A program made the position numbers and the translations under genes. The notes under the pieces were generated by a model. The model ran no database searches, had not been told where the DNA came from, and worked only from the letters and a program-made list of their open reading frames with translations. This document shows, piece after piece, positions 9,384 through 19,075 of a DNA stretch of 64,000 nt. The stretch's first letter is position 1, and every line of letters begins with the position of its first letter. Origin of the DNA: Bacteroidales bacterium (GTDB lineage Bacteria; Bacteroidota; Bacteroidia; Bacteroidales; UBA932); assembly GCA_017452265.1 (NCBI GenBank), contig JAFTMS010000034.1, positions 43,382-107,381 on the forward strand, read 5' to 3'.

Positions 9384-10799
9384 CTATGATTTTTTTGCTC
9401 TTTCTTCAATCTTGCGGTTGATGTCATCGATAACGTCGTCCTCCAGCTCATATTTCGAGATTATGAACATGGCGACTACAAGAAGGATTGCCGGAATCAC
9501 GCATACGAGCCAGCGGATACCTTCCTGTGCGAGCGGTGTCTGGAGTTCAAGGTCGTTCATGAAATATGCTCCTGCCGCATTTCCGACCGACATCATTGCA
9601 AATGCCGTGATGAAGAACAAGGCGATGACACGCAGAGGCCTGTTGCGGAAGAACTCCGTCCAGAGGTCGCTTACCTTCACGTCCTTGGTGTCTTTCTCAT
9701 CCATCACGACACGCTCCTTGGTCTGCGAGAAGCAGAAGATAAGGAGGGCGAGTCCCACGAGGGCGAAGATCAGCATCGCGTAGAACCATGCCTGAGGGTC
9801 TGTCGGAAGGGTGCTTGACTGCTCGGCAGCCTTGTATCCGGTCCATGCCAGCACAAGGCCCGGCACCACCCCTCCGAGAGCCATTCCGGCCTTGAAGAAA
9901 ATACCTGTCAATGCGTTTACGATGCCGGAAATACGTCTTCCTGAAGTGTATTCTCCGTATGAGATCACCTCAGGGACAAGTGCCCACATATATCCTGTTG
10001 CCACAATCACTCCTGTGGACTTGATGAACTGTGCGATATAGATGAGGACAATGTTATCCTTTACGGTTCCCATTCTGCTGATGATGTACATCATTGCCAT
10101 ACCGATGATGGCCACTGACAGGAAGATGTAGAACATGTTCTTCTTGCCCACCTTGCGCTTGATTGCAGGCACGAGCGGCATGAATATGAACGACGGAAGT
10201 GAGCCGAGGCCCATGAAGAGTGCCATCTCGATGGTCTCATGTCCGACCTTGCCCACAGCAAGCGCCGCCACAAGGCAAGGGATGCCGGCAGAAACTGCAA
10301 GACCTCCGACATTAGCCATGAACATACGGGTCGAGGTGAGAACCGTGATCTCGTTCGTGTCGCGGGTGAGTGAGGAATTGAGCGCTCCGTAAGGTACATT
10401 GATGAGGGTGTAGAGCATCGACATGCCCACATATGTGACATATGCATAAAGGAGCGACCCTGAAAATCCGTTCCAGAAGCAGAGGATTGCAAGGCCAGTC
10501 AGAGGAATGCCGCCCAGAATCAGGTACGAACGGTATTTGCCCCATCTCGGGTTGTGCTTGTCGACAAATGTGCCCACAAGGGGATCCCAGACCACATCCA
10601 CGATACGCACGACCAGAAACATTACGGCGGCCGCTGCAGGATCGAGCCCGAAGATGTTGGTGTAGAAGAACAGCAGGTACATGCTGACGGTCTGGTAGAT
10701 GAGGTTCTGTGCAAGGTCTCCTGCGCCGAATCCTATCCTCTGGACCCATGACAGTTTGTAGAAGCCTTTCGCTTCGTTTGCGTTGTTGTTCGGTGACAT
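9384..10799 (-). CDS. GPH-family sugar/cation symporter (xyloside transporter-like)
   Basis: 471 residues with about 12 membrane helices. The N-terminus ([19 protein letters not shown]) and the loop [22 protein letters not shown] are typical of the glycoside-pentoside-hexuronide:cation symporter family. This family imports xylosides and uronides across the inner membrane. Its place between the esterase and GH10 genes suggests uptake of acidic or neutral xylo-oligosaccharides for the cytoplasmic GH43 enzyme. Exact substrate is inferred from context only. Confidence 0.88.
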   Translation of the reverse strand: MSPNNNANEAKGFYKLSWVQRIGFGAGDLAQNLIYQTVSMYLLFFYTNIFGLDPAAAAVMFLVVRIVDVVWDPLVGTFVDKHNPRWGKYRSYLILGGIPLTGLAILCFWNGFSGSLLYAYVTYVGMSMLYTLINVPYGALNSSLTRDTNEITVLTSTRMFMANVGGLAVSAGIPCLVAALAVGKVGHETIEMALFMGLGSLPSFIFMPLVPAIKRKVGKKNMFYIFLSVAIIGMAMMYIISRMGTVKDNIVLIYIAQFIKSTGVIVATGYMWALVPEVISYGEYTSGRRISGIVNALTGIFFKAGMALGGVVPGLVLAWTGYKAAEQSSTLPTDPQAWFYAMLIFALVGLALLIFCFSQTKERVVMDEKDTKDVKVSDLWTEFFRNRPLRVIALFFITAFAMMSVGNAAGAYFMNDLELQTPLAQEGIRWLVCVIPAILLVVAMFIISKYELEDDVIDDINRKIEERAKKS

Positions 10800-10840
10800 A
10801 TGGTTACTGCTTTATGGTTTTAGTCTTGTTTTCATTCCGA

Positions 10841-12457
10841 TTATTCCGGCAGATTCTTTCCGGCTGCCTTCGCTATGCGCTTCCCGAGCGTCTTCTTGTC
10901 GAGCGGATGTATGTCGTTCCATTCTCCGAGGTCGCTGTTGCGGATCAGCACGGCATTGCCGCTTTCCGCTGCTCCAATGGCCTGCTGCTCACGCATTTCC
11001 GCCCAAGCCTGCCGGCCTTTTACGTCGTCTTTGTGAAGGAAGTCCGCAAGCTCCACTATATAGAACGGAAGTTCCGCATCGTTGAAAGTCCTGCGCCAGT
11101 CTGCCGTCATCTTCTTCAGCAGGTCTGCATACACATTGCGTCCGTCTACGTCCGATTCTCCCTGATACCAGATCACTCCGCTGAAAGTCAGTCCCTTGAG
11201 CGGTGCAATCATCGCGTTGTAGAGGCATACGGGCTTGTAGCAGAAGAACATCATTGAAGGCGCATCCGGCATAGGGGAGCCCTGATGATATTTCCAGATG
11301 CCTTCAAGGCTGAACTCCCGGCCTTCGCATATTATCATGTACGGTTTTTCCTGCACAAACGAAGGCTGCCCTCCGTTGCTGATCACGCGCACGGTCACGT
11401 TGTTCCTTCCCTCGCGGAGCACTCCTGACGGAATCCTGTATTTGCGCGGAGGATACTGATATGTCGTATTGCCGACAAAATGTCCGTTCACATATACTGA
11501 ATCCGCATCTACGATGCATCCGAGCCTGATCAGCGCTTCCTTTCCGGCATATTTCCCGGGTATTTCGATGTCTTTGCGCAGCCAGTGCGAGCCTCCGGAC
11601 GGGTTCAGACCATCGTTCCCCCAGTCCTTCGAGAACATGTCCGCTTCCTGCCATGCGCTGTCGTCGTAACCGGCGTCGTACCATTTCACTTCCCCCGTAA
11701 GACCGGGATCGTTCCCGTCCATTGTGGAATTCCATCTGTGGTAATTCTCGCCCTCGAGCTGCTTGATGCGTGTGCGGTAGCCGTCGTCGGCATATATGTG
11801 CATCTCGTTGAGGTGCTCCGGATACTCCTTCAGAGCATCTTCGCTCATCCATGCGGCAATCGGAGTGCCTCCCCAGCTTGCGTTCACGATGCCCACAGGG
11901 ACGCCGGTCTTTTCGTACAGATCCTTTGCGAAGAAATAGGCGAGTGCGGAGAATTCCATCACGTTCTCATGCGTGCATGCCTTCCACGAAGCCTCGGGAG
12001 TATCCTCCTGCGGGCCGCTGAAATCGAATGTCTTAGGTACGGTATAATGCCTTATGGATTTGTTCTGATATGTATCTATCTCATATTCAAACATGTCTGT
12101 CACCCTTCTCACAGGAAGCTCCATGTTCGACTGTCCGCTGCACAGGAATACGTCCCCGACGAGGATGTCATATATTTCAATGTCGTTCACCGTCATGACG
12201 TACGGCCCTCCCGGGTGCGATGCAGGCAGCTCGACGGACCAGCGCCCTTCCTCTGTGGCAAAAGTGCTGTACGTCCTGCCATGCCATCCGACCGTCACGG
12301 CCTCGCCCGGCCCGGCCCAGCCCCACACTGTCACCGGCCGCTGCCTCTGCAGCACCATGCCGTCGCCGAATACGGCCGGAAGCCTGACCTCTGCCTCTGC
12401 GTATGAAGCGGCGGCCATGAGGAAGGCAATGATAAGAACCTTTATACGTATATTCAT
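10841..12457 (-). CDS. SGNH acetylesterase, sialate O-acetylesterase/CE20-like (probable acetylxylan esterase)
   Basis: 538 residues with a signal peptide ending near ASYAEA. The catalytic Ser110 lies in LCSGQSNMELP, and Asp515/His517 in NDIHPLDKK complete the SGNH triad. An inserted jelly-roll region (about residues 255-370, with WLRKDIEIPGKYAG and YVNGHFVGNTTY) interrupts the hydrolase fold, as in family CE20 and bacterial sialate O-acetylesterases. In a glucuronoxylan operon the likely task is removal of acetyl groups from xylan or its fragments. It is the first gene of the minus-strand operon and is followed 41 nt later by the GPH symporter. Fold is certain; the substrate is inferred. Confidence 0.88.
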   Translation of the reverse strand: MNIRIKVLIIAFLMAAASYAEAEVRLPAVFGDGMVLQRQRPVTVWGWAGPGEAVTVGWHGRTYSTFATEEGRWSVELPASHPGGPYVMTVNDIEIYDILVGDVFLCSGQSNMELPVRRVTDMFEYEIDTYQNKSIRHYTVPKTFDFSGPQEDTPEASWKACTHENVMEFSALAYFFAKDLYEKTGVPVGIVNASWGGTPIAAWMSEDALKEYPEHLNEMHIYADDGYRTRIKQLEGENYHRWNSTMDGNDPGLTGEVKWYDAGYDDSAWQEADMFSKDWGNDGLNPSGGSHWLRKDIEIPGKYAGKEALIRLGCIVDADSVYVNGHFVGNTTYQYPPRKYRIPSGVLREGRNNVTVRVISNGGQPSFVQEKPYMIICEGREFSLEGIWKYHQGSPMPDAPSMMFFCYKPVCLYNAMIAPLKGLTFSGVIWYQGESDVDGRNVYADLLKKMTADWRRTFNDAELPFYIVELADFLHKDDVKGRQAWAEMREQQAIGAAESGNAVLIRNSDLGEWNDIHPLDKKTLGKRIAKAAGKNLPE

Positions 12458-12479
12458 GATAAGCGTGATTTTCCAATTA

Positions 12480-12487
12480 CAAAGTTA
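12480..12487 (-). promoter_or_regulatory. -7 promoter box of the esterase-to-GH67 operon
   Basis: The minus strand reads TAACTTTG, a perfect TAnnTTTG box of the Bacteroidota primary sigma factor, 22 nt before the esterase start. No good TTTG -33 box is found upstream. The same box sequence TAACTTTG precedes the HTCS-linked SusC gene. Confidence 0.5.
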
Positions 12488-12517
12488 CTCAATATGAGTC
12501 ATTGTACTTCCATCCGA

Positions 12518-12587
12518 TGTTTCATTGACTTTTGATTTTGCAACACCGGTATCAAAAACGTATGCCTTTTCTGTTACATTTGAAACA
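12518..12587. promoter_or_regulatory. Candidate HTCS-site motifs TGTTTCA(T/A) between esterase and transketolase genes
   Basis: TGTTTCAT lies at 12518-12525 and, on the minus strand, TGTTTCAA at 12580-12587 (extended CATGTTTCAAA). The same 8-mer occurs several times in the 18828-19075 region between the HTCS and SusC genes. The site precedes the xylan operon on the minus strand and transketolase on the plus strand. Regulator binding is inferred. Confidence 0.4.
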
Positions 12588-12690
12588 TGTTGTTACGAAA
12601 TGGAAAGAAACTGCCTCAAAAGGACGGTTTATCGGGCAAAATGATTAAATTCGCAGGTTTTTTAGGACAAACAGAAACCCAATACATCTT

Positions 12691-14706
12691 ATGAACGAGA
12701 CTAAAGTACTGAATCTTGCGGCCGACAACATACGTATTCTGGCGGCATCTATGGTGGAAAAGGCTAAATCGGGACATCCCGGCGGCGCGATGGGTGGAGC
12801 GGACTTCATCAATGTCCTCTACTCGGAGTTCCTGCAGTATGATCCTGAGAATCCCAAGTGGGAGGGACGCGACCGTTTCTTCCTCGATCCTGGACATATG
12901 GCTCCGATGCTCTATGCACAGCTTGCCCTGACAGGAAAGTTCACCCTTGAAGAGCTTCAGCAGCTCCGTCAGTGGGGCTCGCCGACACCGGGCCATCCTG
13001 AAGTGGACGTGGTGCGCGGAATCGAGAATACGTCAGGCCCTCTCGGACAGGGACATGTGTTCGCTGTAGGAGCTGCGATAGCGGCGAAATTCCTTTCTGC
13101 ACGTACATCCAATCCGACTTTCGCAAAGGAAACGATATATGCATACATTTCCGACGGCGGCATCCAGGAGGAAATCTCTCAGGGAGCAGGACGTATCGCC
13201 GGCACTCTCGGTCTGGACAATCTCGTGATGTTCTACGACTCGAACGACATCCAGCTTTCGACAGAGTGCAGCGCTGTGATGGCTGAAGACACTGCAAAGA
13301 AATATGAGGCATGGGGATGGAATGTATTGACTATCAACGGTAACGACTGCTGTCAGATCCGCGGGGCACTCATTGCTGCCAAGGCTGAGACAAAGAGGCC
13401 TACCCTTATCATCGGAAAATGCGTGATGGGAAAAGGCGCAAAGACTGCTGACAACACATGCTACGAGCGCAACTGCAAGACTCATGGAGCGCCTCTTGGA
13501 GGTGATGCCTATAGGAATACTATAATCAATCTCGGGGGAAATCCGGACATGCCTTTCGTAGTGTTTGACGAGGTGAAGGATCTTTATGCCAAGCGCGAGG
13601 CAGAGCTCAAGGCCATTGCGGCAGAGCGTCATGCTGAAGAGGCTGCATGGGCAGCGGCAAATCCCGAAAAGGCTGCCCGACAGTCAGAGTGGTTCAGCGG
13701 TGCGGCTCCTAAGATTGATTGGGCCAGCATACAGCAGAAGGCCGGAGCGCCGACAAGAAACGCATCTGCAACAGTTCTCGGAGTGCTTGCAGAGCAGGTC
13801 CCTAACATGATCTGCGCTTCAGCTGACCTTTCGAATTCAGACAAGACAGACGGCTTCCTCAACAAGACTCATGCTTTTGTTAATGGAGATTTCAGCGGAG
13901 CGTTCTTCCAGGCCGGTGTCGCCGAACTCACAATGGCTTGCTGCTGCATCGGTATGGTTCTTCATGGTGGCGTTATTGCTGCCTGCGGAACATTCTTCGT
14001 GTTCTCGGACTACATGAAGCCGGCAGTGCGTATGGCAGCTCTCATGGAACTTCCTGTGAAGTTCATCTGGTCACATGATGCATTCCGTGTAGGAGAAGAC
14101 GGCCCGACCCATGAGCCTGTTGAGCAGGAAGCCCAGATCCGCCTTATGGAGAAGCTCAAGAATCACAGCGGAAAGAATTCGATGCTCGTTCTCCGTCCAG
14201 CTGATGCAGACGAGACCACAGAGTGCTGGAAAATGGCGATGGAGAACACCACAAGCCCGACAGGCCTCATATTCTCGCGCCAGAACATAGACAAGCTGCC
14301 TGAAGGCACTGATTACAGCCAGGCTGAAAAGGGTGCGTATATTGTCGCTGGTTCGGATGAGAATCCTGATGTGATCCTTGTGGCATCAGGCTCGGAAGTG
14401 TCGACTCTCGCAGCCGGTGCGGTCCTTCTGCGTGAGGACGGACTCAAGGTGCGCATCGTAAGCTGTCCTTCTGAAGGACTTTTCCACAGCCAGCCTAAGG
14501 AGTATCAGGATGCAATCCTGCCGAACGGAGCAAAGATATTCGGCCTCACTGCCGGTCTTCCTGTAAATCTCCAGGGCCTCGTCGGCTGCAACGGCAAGGT
14601 GTTCGGCCTTGAAAGCTTCGGCTTCTCGGCTCCTTACAAGGTGCTTGACGAAAAGCTCGGCTTCACGGCTCAGAACGTGTACAACCAGGTAAAGGCGATG
14701 TTCTAA
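12691..14706 (+). CDS. tkt: Transketolase
   Basis: 671 residues, full length. It moves two-carbon units in the non-oxidative pentose phosphate pathway, the step xylulose 5-phosphate must pass through. Seen are the N-terminal pyrophosphate region AKSGHPGGAMGGADF, FFLDPGHMAPMLYAQL, the thiamine/Mg loop ISDGGIQEEIS, LVMFYDSNDIQLS, and the central FQAGVAELTM that keeps the catalytic Glu. SHDAFRVGEDGPTHEPVEQ is the phosphate-binding loop. A near -7 box TAAATTCG (one mismatch) lies at 12646-12653. The stop codon overlaps the convergent HTCS stop by 4 nt. Placement next to the xylan genes suggests a pathway-dedicated copy, though other copies may exist elsewhere. Confidence 0.97.
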   Translation: MNETKVLNLAADNIRILAASMVEKAKSGHPGGAMGGADFINVLYSEFLQYDPENPKWEGRDRFFLDPGHMAPMLYAQLALTGKFTLEELQQLRQWGSPTPGHPEVDVVRGIENTSGPLGQGHVFAVGAAIAAKFLSARTSNPTFAKETIYAYISDGGIQEEISQGAGRIAGTLGLDNLVMFYDSNDIQLSTECSAVMAEDTAKKYEAWGWNVLTINGNDCCQIRGALIAAKAETKRPTLIIGKCVMGKGAKTADNTCYERNCKTHGAPLGGDAYRNTIINLGGNPDMPFVVFDEVKDLYAKREAELKAIAAERHAEEAAWAAANPEKAARQSEWFSGAAPKIDWASIQQKAGAPTRNASATVLGVLAEQVPNMICASADLSNSDKTDGFLNKTHAFVNGDFSGAFFQAGVAELTMACCCIGMVLHGGVIAACGTFFVFSDYMKPAVRMAALMELPVKFIWSHDAFRVGEDGPTHEPVEQEAQIRLMEKLKNHSGKNSMLVLRPADADETTECWKMAMENTTSPTGLIFSRQNIDKLPEGTDYSQAEKGAYIVAGSDENPDVILVASGSEVSTLAAGAVLLREDGLKVRIVSCPSEGLFHSQPKEYQDAILPNGAKIFGLTAGLPVNLQGLVGCNGKVFGLESFGFSAPYKVLDEKLGFTAQNVYNQVKAMF

Positions 14707-17700
14707 TCGAATATCCTCTTCAGGGTTTCTTCATCCTTGCAGTCCATGTATTTTGCCACGAACTCCTTCGGAGTGAGACCGAAATAGTCATGGAAGGAAT
14801 TGGAGAAATATGAATGTGAAGAGAATCCCACCTTGTAGGCGACTTCCGAAATGTTCACCTTGTTGTTGATGAGCAGATAGGCGGCCTGCTTGAGTCGGAT
14901 CGAACGTATAAGATTGCTCGGGGATATGTTCATCATCTCCTTGAGCTTTCTGTTTAAATGCACCCTGCTGAGCCCGACTTCGCGGCTGAGTTCCTCCACA
15001 CCGAACTCTGTATTCTCCATGTTCTCTCTGATTGCCTTTATGACCTTGTCTATCAGGTGGTTGCTGCTGTTGTGCATCTGCATCTCGCCGTATCCGTAAT
15101 TGATGTCCTTGCTGTATTTGTTACGGATTGTGTCGCGTGTGGAAATGGCGTTGGCGATGGCTCCCTTGAGGATTTCCAGCGAAATCGGCTTCGTGAAGAA
15201 ACGGTCTGCACCGCTGTTGGTGCATCTCTGTACGCTCTGCTCGTCGGAAGACGAAGTGAGGATGAGGACAGGTATATGGTTGGTTCCCGGATTCTTCTTT
15301 ATCTTGCCGCACAGTTCCGCTCCGTCCATTCCGTCCATCATCAGGTCTGTGATGACGGCATCGGGTACTGTCGTGGAGATTATGCCCCATGCTTCCTTGC
15401 CGTTGGCACAGACGACGACATTGTACAGGCTCTGCAGTTCAAGACGCAGATATGCACGCATCTCGCTGTCGTCATCCACAAGCACGATCGTCCTCTTGGA
15501 CTTTGTCTGTCTTGCCTTTTCGTCCGATGCCTCGTCCGGATTGAACGTCACGTCCTCATGACTTTCGGTTTTTGCGAGGTCTTTGGTGTACAGGTCTTTA
15601 TGATTAGTCGGCTTGGTCATTTCCTCTGCCGTAAGATGTCCGCAGCCCACAGGAATACGCACTGAGAATGCCATTCCGGACTCTGTGTTGTATGCCCTGA
15701 TGTCTCCATGGTGAAGCTCCACAAGCATCTTTGCAAGGTTCAGTCCCACTCCGGAGCCGACTTTCGCATCGCGGACGTCCACCTGGAAGTACCTGTCGAA
15801 GAGCCTGTCGAGATGCTGCTCCTCCACCATGCTCCCTGAATTTTCGATGGTGAATTCAACATATTCCTTTACCGTGGCCTGCAGAACTCCGTTGTTGGCC
15901 GTCGGTCTGCTCACCCTGATGGAAATCTCACCGCCGTCAGGTGTGTATTTGAAGGCGTTGGAGAGAATGTTGAATATGATCTTGTCGAAGTTTCCCTGGT
16001 CTATCCAAAGGTTGGTCACTTCCTGTTCCGGTTCCATGTGGAAGCTCACGTTCTTGCTTACCGCGAGATTGTCGAAAGACTGCATGATGTCCCGGATGAA
16101 GTATACGACATCCGTCTCAAGGAAGTGCAGCTGCATCTGACCGTTGTCGATCTTGCGCATGTCCAGAAGCTGGTTTACGAGGCGCAGGATGCGCAGACAG
16201 TTGCGGTACATCAGGTTGTACAGTTCCTTCTGCTTCGGCTCCGTCTCGCTTTCCCGCATCTTCTTCAGAGGGCTCATCACGAGGGTGAGGGGAGTGCGTA
16301 TCTCATGGGAGATATTCGTGAACATCCTGAGCTTCAGCTCCTTGATTTCGGATTCCTCCTTCTCCTGCCTCTGCACCTCCAGCTTCTTCCTGTATTCACG
16401 CACAGCAAGCACGGCAGCCGCTCCCAACAATGTGTAAAGGATATATGCCCAGACTGTCCTGTACCACGGCGGAAGTATCCGTATGCCGATTTCCCGGTAT
16501 GAAAATTCGTCCGGTTCGCCTTCGAAATATGCCTTTACCTGCATCGTGTAGCGTCCTGAAGGCAGGTTTGTGTATGTCACCACGCGTGAGTCCGCCCCTG
16601 TGTGGTTCCAGCCTTCGTCAAATCCTTCCATTCTGTAGGCGTACGCTATCTTGCGTGGATTCGTGTATTCAAGGACAGAAAATTTCACGGAGAATATGTT
16701 CTCATAAGACGGCAGCGTGATCTGTGTGGCTTCTGTGATGTGCTTGTCAAGGATGTTGCTGTCCCCCAGAAGCGGATCATATGATACCGGCTCGTTCATC
16801 ACGCGGAGATCCGAGAAATACAGCGGCGGCACCGGATGCGTCCTCTGGTCTACGATGTGCGGATAGAACGATGTAAGTCCCTTTATGCCACCGAAATACA
16901 GTTTGCCGTCGCGTGACCTGTAGGATGCCTTCGAGTGGAACTCGTTTTCCTGAAGGCCGTCATGGTGGTAGTAGTTCTTGAATTCCTTGGTCGTAGGATT
17001 GAATCTTGAAAGGCCGTTAAGTGTTGATATCCAGAGATTTCCGTCGTTTCCTTCCTGTATGTCAGCTATCACATTGCTCGGCAGTCCGTCATTTTCGGAA
17101 TACGACACCGTCTGCTTTGTCTGTCTGTCGAAGCTGACTATTCCTTCGCCTGTGCCGATCCATATCTTTCCGTCCGCACTCTCGCAGAACGACTGGATTC
17201 TCGTGGCGAGGAAGTCATATACGTCGTACTGTATGAGCTTGCGCACCCTGTGGTCGTAACACATCGGGCCGTTGTATGTACCCACCCAGAGCAGTCCGGC
17301 ATTGTCTATATATAAGGTGCTTATCCATTTGTTGTCGTCCTCGGCAAAGTTCCTGATGACTTTTTCCTGAGGCAGCGATATGATGGACAGGCCGTTGCCG
17401 TGCGTTCCGACGTACAATACATCTTCCTCCCATGAATATGCGAGGCTCACTGTCTTGTTCGTGTTCAGCGAGGCCTGGTCCCGGAACTGACGGAATCCTG
17501 TCTGCTCGGACCAGCTCACGAGACCTCCCAGATAAGTCGCAATCCAGAGCATACCCCTCTTGTCGATTGCCAGTGACATTATGGAATTGTTGGACAACGA
17601 GGTGTTTTCGCTTGAGTATGAAGTCTTTCTGCCGTTCTTGTCTATCCTGAAAAGGCCGCCTCCGTCCGTTCCCACCCAAAGGTTGCCTTTGCCGTCCTCT

Positions 17701-18827
17701 ATTACAGAGGTCACACAAGCGGAATTGTCGCCATGGCCGTACGAGGTGCTGAGGTTCGTGTATTCGAATCCGTACATGGACTTGGGAATCACGAGGACAC
17801 CGGTCTGATACGCTCCTGCCCACACGTTGCCCTGATTGTCCTCCATGAGGCTGTGTACCTTCCATGTGGACGTGCTCTGCTGAACGTTCGGAAGAGTGAT
17901 TTCCTCCAGCTTTTCCTGCGCCATGTCGAAAAGCATCAGACCATGGTTCTCCACACCTATTATATATGTGTCGTCCCCATATTGCGGTGCAATCCTGTTG
18001 TGCAGCATGGATTCCACCTTGCACGAACGGGCGTTCCTGCACTTGCATGCCCGGATAAGTCTTTCGGAAGAGTCGTATATGAGTATGCCGTAGTTTGAAG
18101 AACCGAGCAGCATGTCTCCGCTCCGCTCATTCTCCGCAAACGCATTGACCATCACCTCGTCCCGCAGCTTCTTCGGCGTACTGCCAAGCGCTTCCGGCGC
18201 GGCTGTTCCGCTGCGGAGGTCTATGACGGCTATGCCGCCGTCCTCCGCAGCCACCCACAGCCGCTGATGCGAATCCGTGAAGATCCTGCGGATGAACTGT
18301 GATTCCAGAGCCGAGTTCAGAACGTACTGCATGTCCATGTCAACTTCATGTGTCTGTGGATCGATGATGTATATTCCGTGTCCCGAAGAGGCCGCGATTA
18401 TCTTCGGCTTGCCGCATAGGACGGCTTCCGTGATTGCTGATATATGCTGGTCTGAAGACGGATTGTCGGGATCCTTGAGATCCAGCTTCGTGAACGAGTT
18501 GTATTCCACATCGAATGTCTGGAGTCCGGCGGATGTGCCCACCCAGTACACGCCCCGGCTGTCCTCGAATACGGTGAGGACAAGGTCACTTGCTATGGAA
18601 TTGGGACTGTTTCTGTCGAAGCGGAACGTCGAGAAGTCCATGCCGTCGAAGCGCATGAGTCCGTTCTCTGTGGAAATCCAGATGAATCCCTTGCTGTCCT
18701 GGAATATCTCGTTGGTCTTGCTGTTCGCCAGTCCCCATTCCGATGTGTACAGGCGTGCCATCTGTGCGGAAACGATGCCTGCAGTGAGGAAAGCAAGCAG
18801 GACTGCCGAAACTATCCTTTGTTTCAT
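14703..18827 (-). CDS. Hybrid two-component system regulator (HTCS) of the xylan locus
   Basis: 1374 residues from the ATG at 18827; the longer open frame adds 31 residues before a clear signal peptide (MKQRIVSAVLLAFLTAGIVSAQ). In order: periplasmic beta-propeller repeats of the KGFIWISTENGL type (about 25-670), a Y_Y_Y domain (715-785), one membrane helix (about 792-810), a histidine kinase with His841 in FTNISHEIRTPLT, an ATPase domain (NILSNAFKYT, GSGVGLNLAK), a receiver with Asp1161 in ITDLMMDG, and a C-terminal AraC-type DNA-binding domain (about 1276-1364). Such proteins sense oligosaccharides in the periplasm and activate nearby loci. It is divergent from the SusC operon and convergent with transketolase. 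Xylo-oligosaccharides are the inferred signal. Confidence 0.95.
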   Translation of the reverse strand: MKQRIVSAVLLAFLTAGIVSAQMARLYTSEWGLANSKTNEIFQDSKGFIWISTENGLMRFDGMDFSTFRFDRNSPNSIASDLVLTVFEDSRGVYWVGTSAGLQTFDVEYNSFTKLDLKDPDNPSSDQHISAITEAVLCGKPKIIAASSGHGIYIIDPQTHEVDMDMQYVLNSALESQFIRRIFTDSHQRLWVAAEDGGIAVIDLRSGTAAPEALGSTPKKLRDEVMVNAFAENERSGDMLLGSSNYGILIYDSSERLIRACKCRNARSCKVESMLHNRIAPQYGDDTYIIGVENHGLMLFDMAQEKLEEITLPNVQQSTSTWKVHSLMEDNQGNVWAGAYQTGVLVIPKSMYGFEYTNLSTSYGHGDNSACVTSVIEDGKGNLWVGTDGGGLFRIDKNGRKTSYSSENTSLSNNSIMSLAIDKRGMLWIATYLGGLVSWSEQTGFRQFRDQASLNTNKTVSLAYSWEEDVLYVGTHGNGLSIISLPQEKVIRNFAEDDNKWISTLYIDNAGLLWVGTYNGPMCYDHRVRKLIQYDVYDFLATRIQSFCESADGKIWIGTGEGIVSFDRQTKQTVSYSENDGLPSNVIADIQEGNDGNLWISTLNGLSRFNPTTKEFKNYYHHDGLQENEFHSKASYRSRDGKLYFGGIKGLTSFYPHIVDQRTHPVPPLYFSDLRVMNEPVSYDPLLGDSNILDKHITEATQITLPSYENIFSVKFSVLEYTNPRKIAYAYRMEGFDEGWNHTGADSRVVTYTNLPSGRYTMQVKAYFEGEPDEFSYREIGIRILPPWYRTVWAYILYTLLGAAAVLAVREYRKKLEVQRQEKEESEIKELKLRMFTNISHEIRTPLTLVMSPLKKMRESETEPKQKELYNLMYRNCLRILRLVNQLLDMRKIDNGQMQLHFLETDVVYFIRDIMQSFDNLAVSKNVSFHMEPEQEVTNLWIDQGNFDKIIFNILSNAFKYTPDGGEISIRVSRPTANNGVLQATVKEYVEFTIENSGSMVEEQHLDRLFDRYFQVDVRDAKVGSGVGLNLAKMLVELHHGDIRAYNTESGMAFSVRIPVGCGHLTAEEMTKPTNHKDLYTKDLAKTESHEDVTFNPDEASDEKARQTKSKRTIVLVDDDSEMRAYLRLELQSLYNVVVCANGKEAWGIISTTVPDAVITDLMMDGMDGAELCGKIKKNPGTNHIPVLILTSSSDEQSVQRCTNSGADRFFTKPISLEILKGAIANAISTRDTIRNKYSKDINYGYGEMQMHNSSNHLIDKVIKAIRENMENTEFGVEELSREVGLSRVHLNRKLKEMMNISPSNLIRSIRLKQAAYLLINNKVNISEVAYKVGFSSHSYFSNSFHDYFGLTPKEFVAKYMDCKDEETLKRIFD

Positions 18828-18842
18828 ATGTATCAGTTTTAG

Positions 18843-18976
18843 TGTTTCATTTCTTGCAAATTTATTACATTTTGCGGATTTTCTGCTCCTTTTGATGCTT
18901 TTCTTAAATTTATGGTACATAATTGATATAAAAATGTTTCATATGTTTCAATTTTAAATGTCTTTGTTTTAAATGT
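18843..18976. promoter_or_regulatory. Cluster of direct repeats, candidate HTCS binding sites
   Basis: TGTTTCAT occurs at 18843-18850 and 18935-18942, and TGTTTCAA at 18944-18951; the last two belong to exact tandem 9-base units starting ATGTTTCA. A further TGTTTCAT lies at 19066-19073. The 10-mer TTTTAAATGT is repeated at 18952-18961 and 18967-18976. AraC-type regulators usually bind direct repeats upstream of the -7 box, and the box of SusC lies just downstream at 19002. Binding is inferred. Confidence 0.45.
18857..18864 (-). promoter_or_regulatory. -7 promoter box of the HTCS gene
   Basis: The minus strand reads TAAATTTG, a perfect TAnnTTTG box about 30 nt before the HTCS ATG at 18827. 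This also supports the downstream start, because the upstream open frame would begin before this promoter. No clear -33 box is seen. Confidence 0.5.
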
Positions 18977-19001
18977 GCCTACGTGGGTGATTAATCATTC
19001 A

Positions 19002-19009
19002 TAACTTTG
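19002..19009 (+). promoter_or_regulatory. -7 promoter box of the xylan SusC operon
   Basis: TAACTTTG matches TAnnTTTG perfectly, about 66 nt before the SusC ATG. The lack of a TTTG -33 box fits a promoter that depends on an activator, here presumably the divergent HTCS. Confidence 0.55.
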
Positions 19010-19075
19010 TGAAATGGAAATTGTGGCCGACGAGATTTAACACAACATAAAACTATTAACCAAACTGTTTCATTT

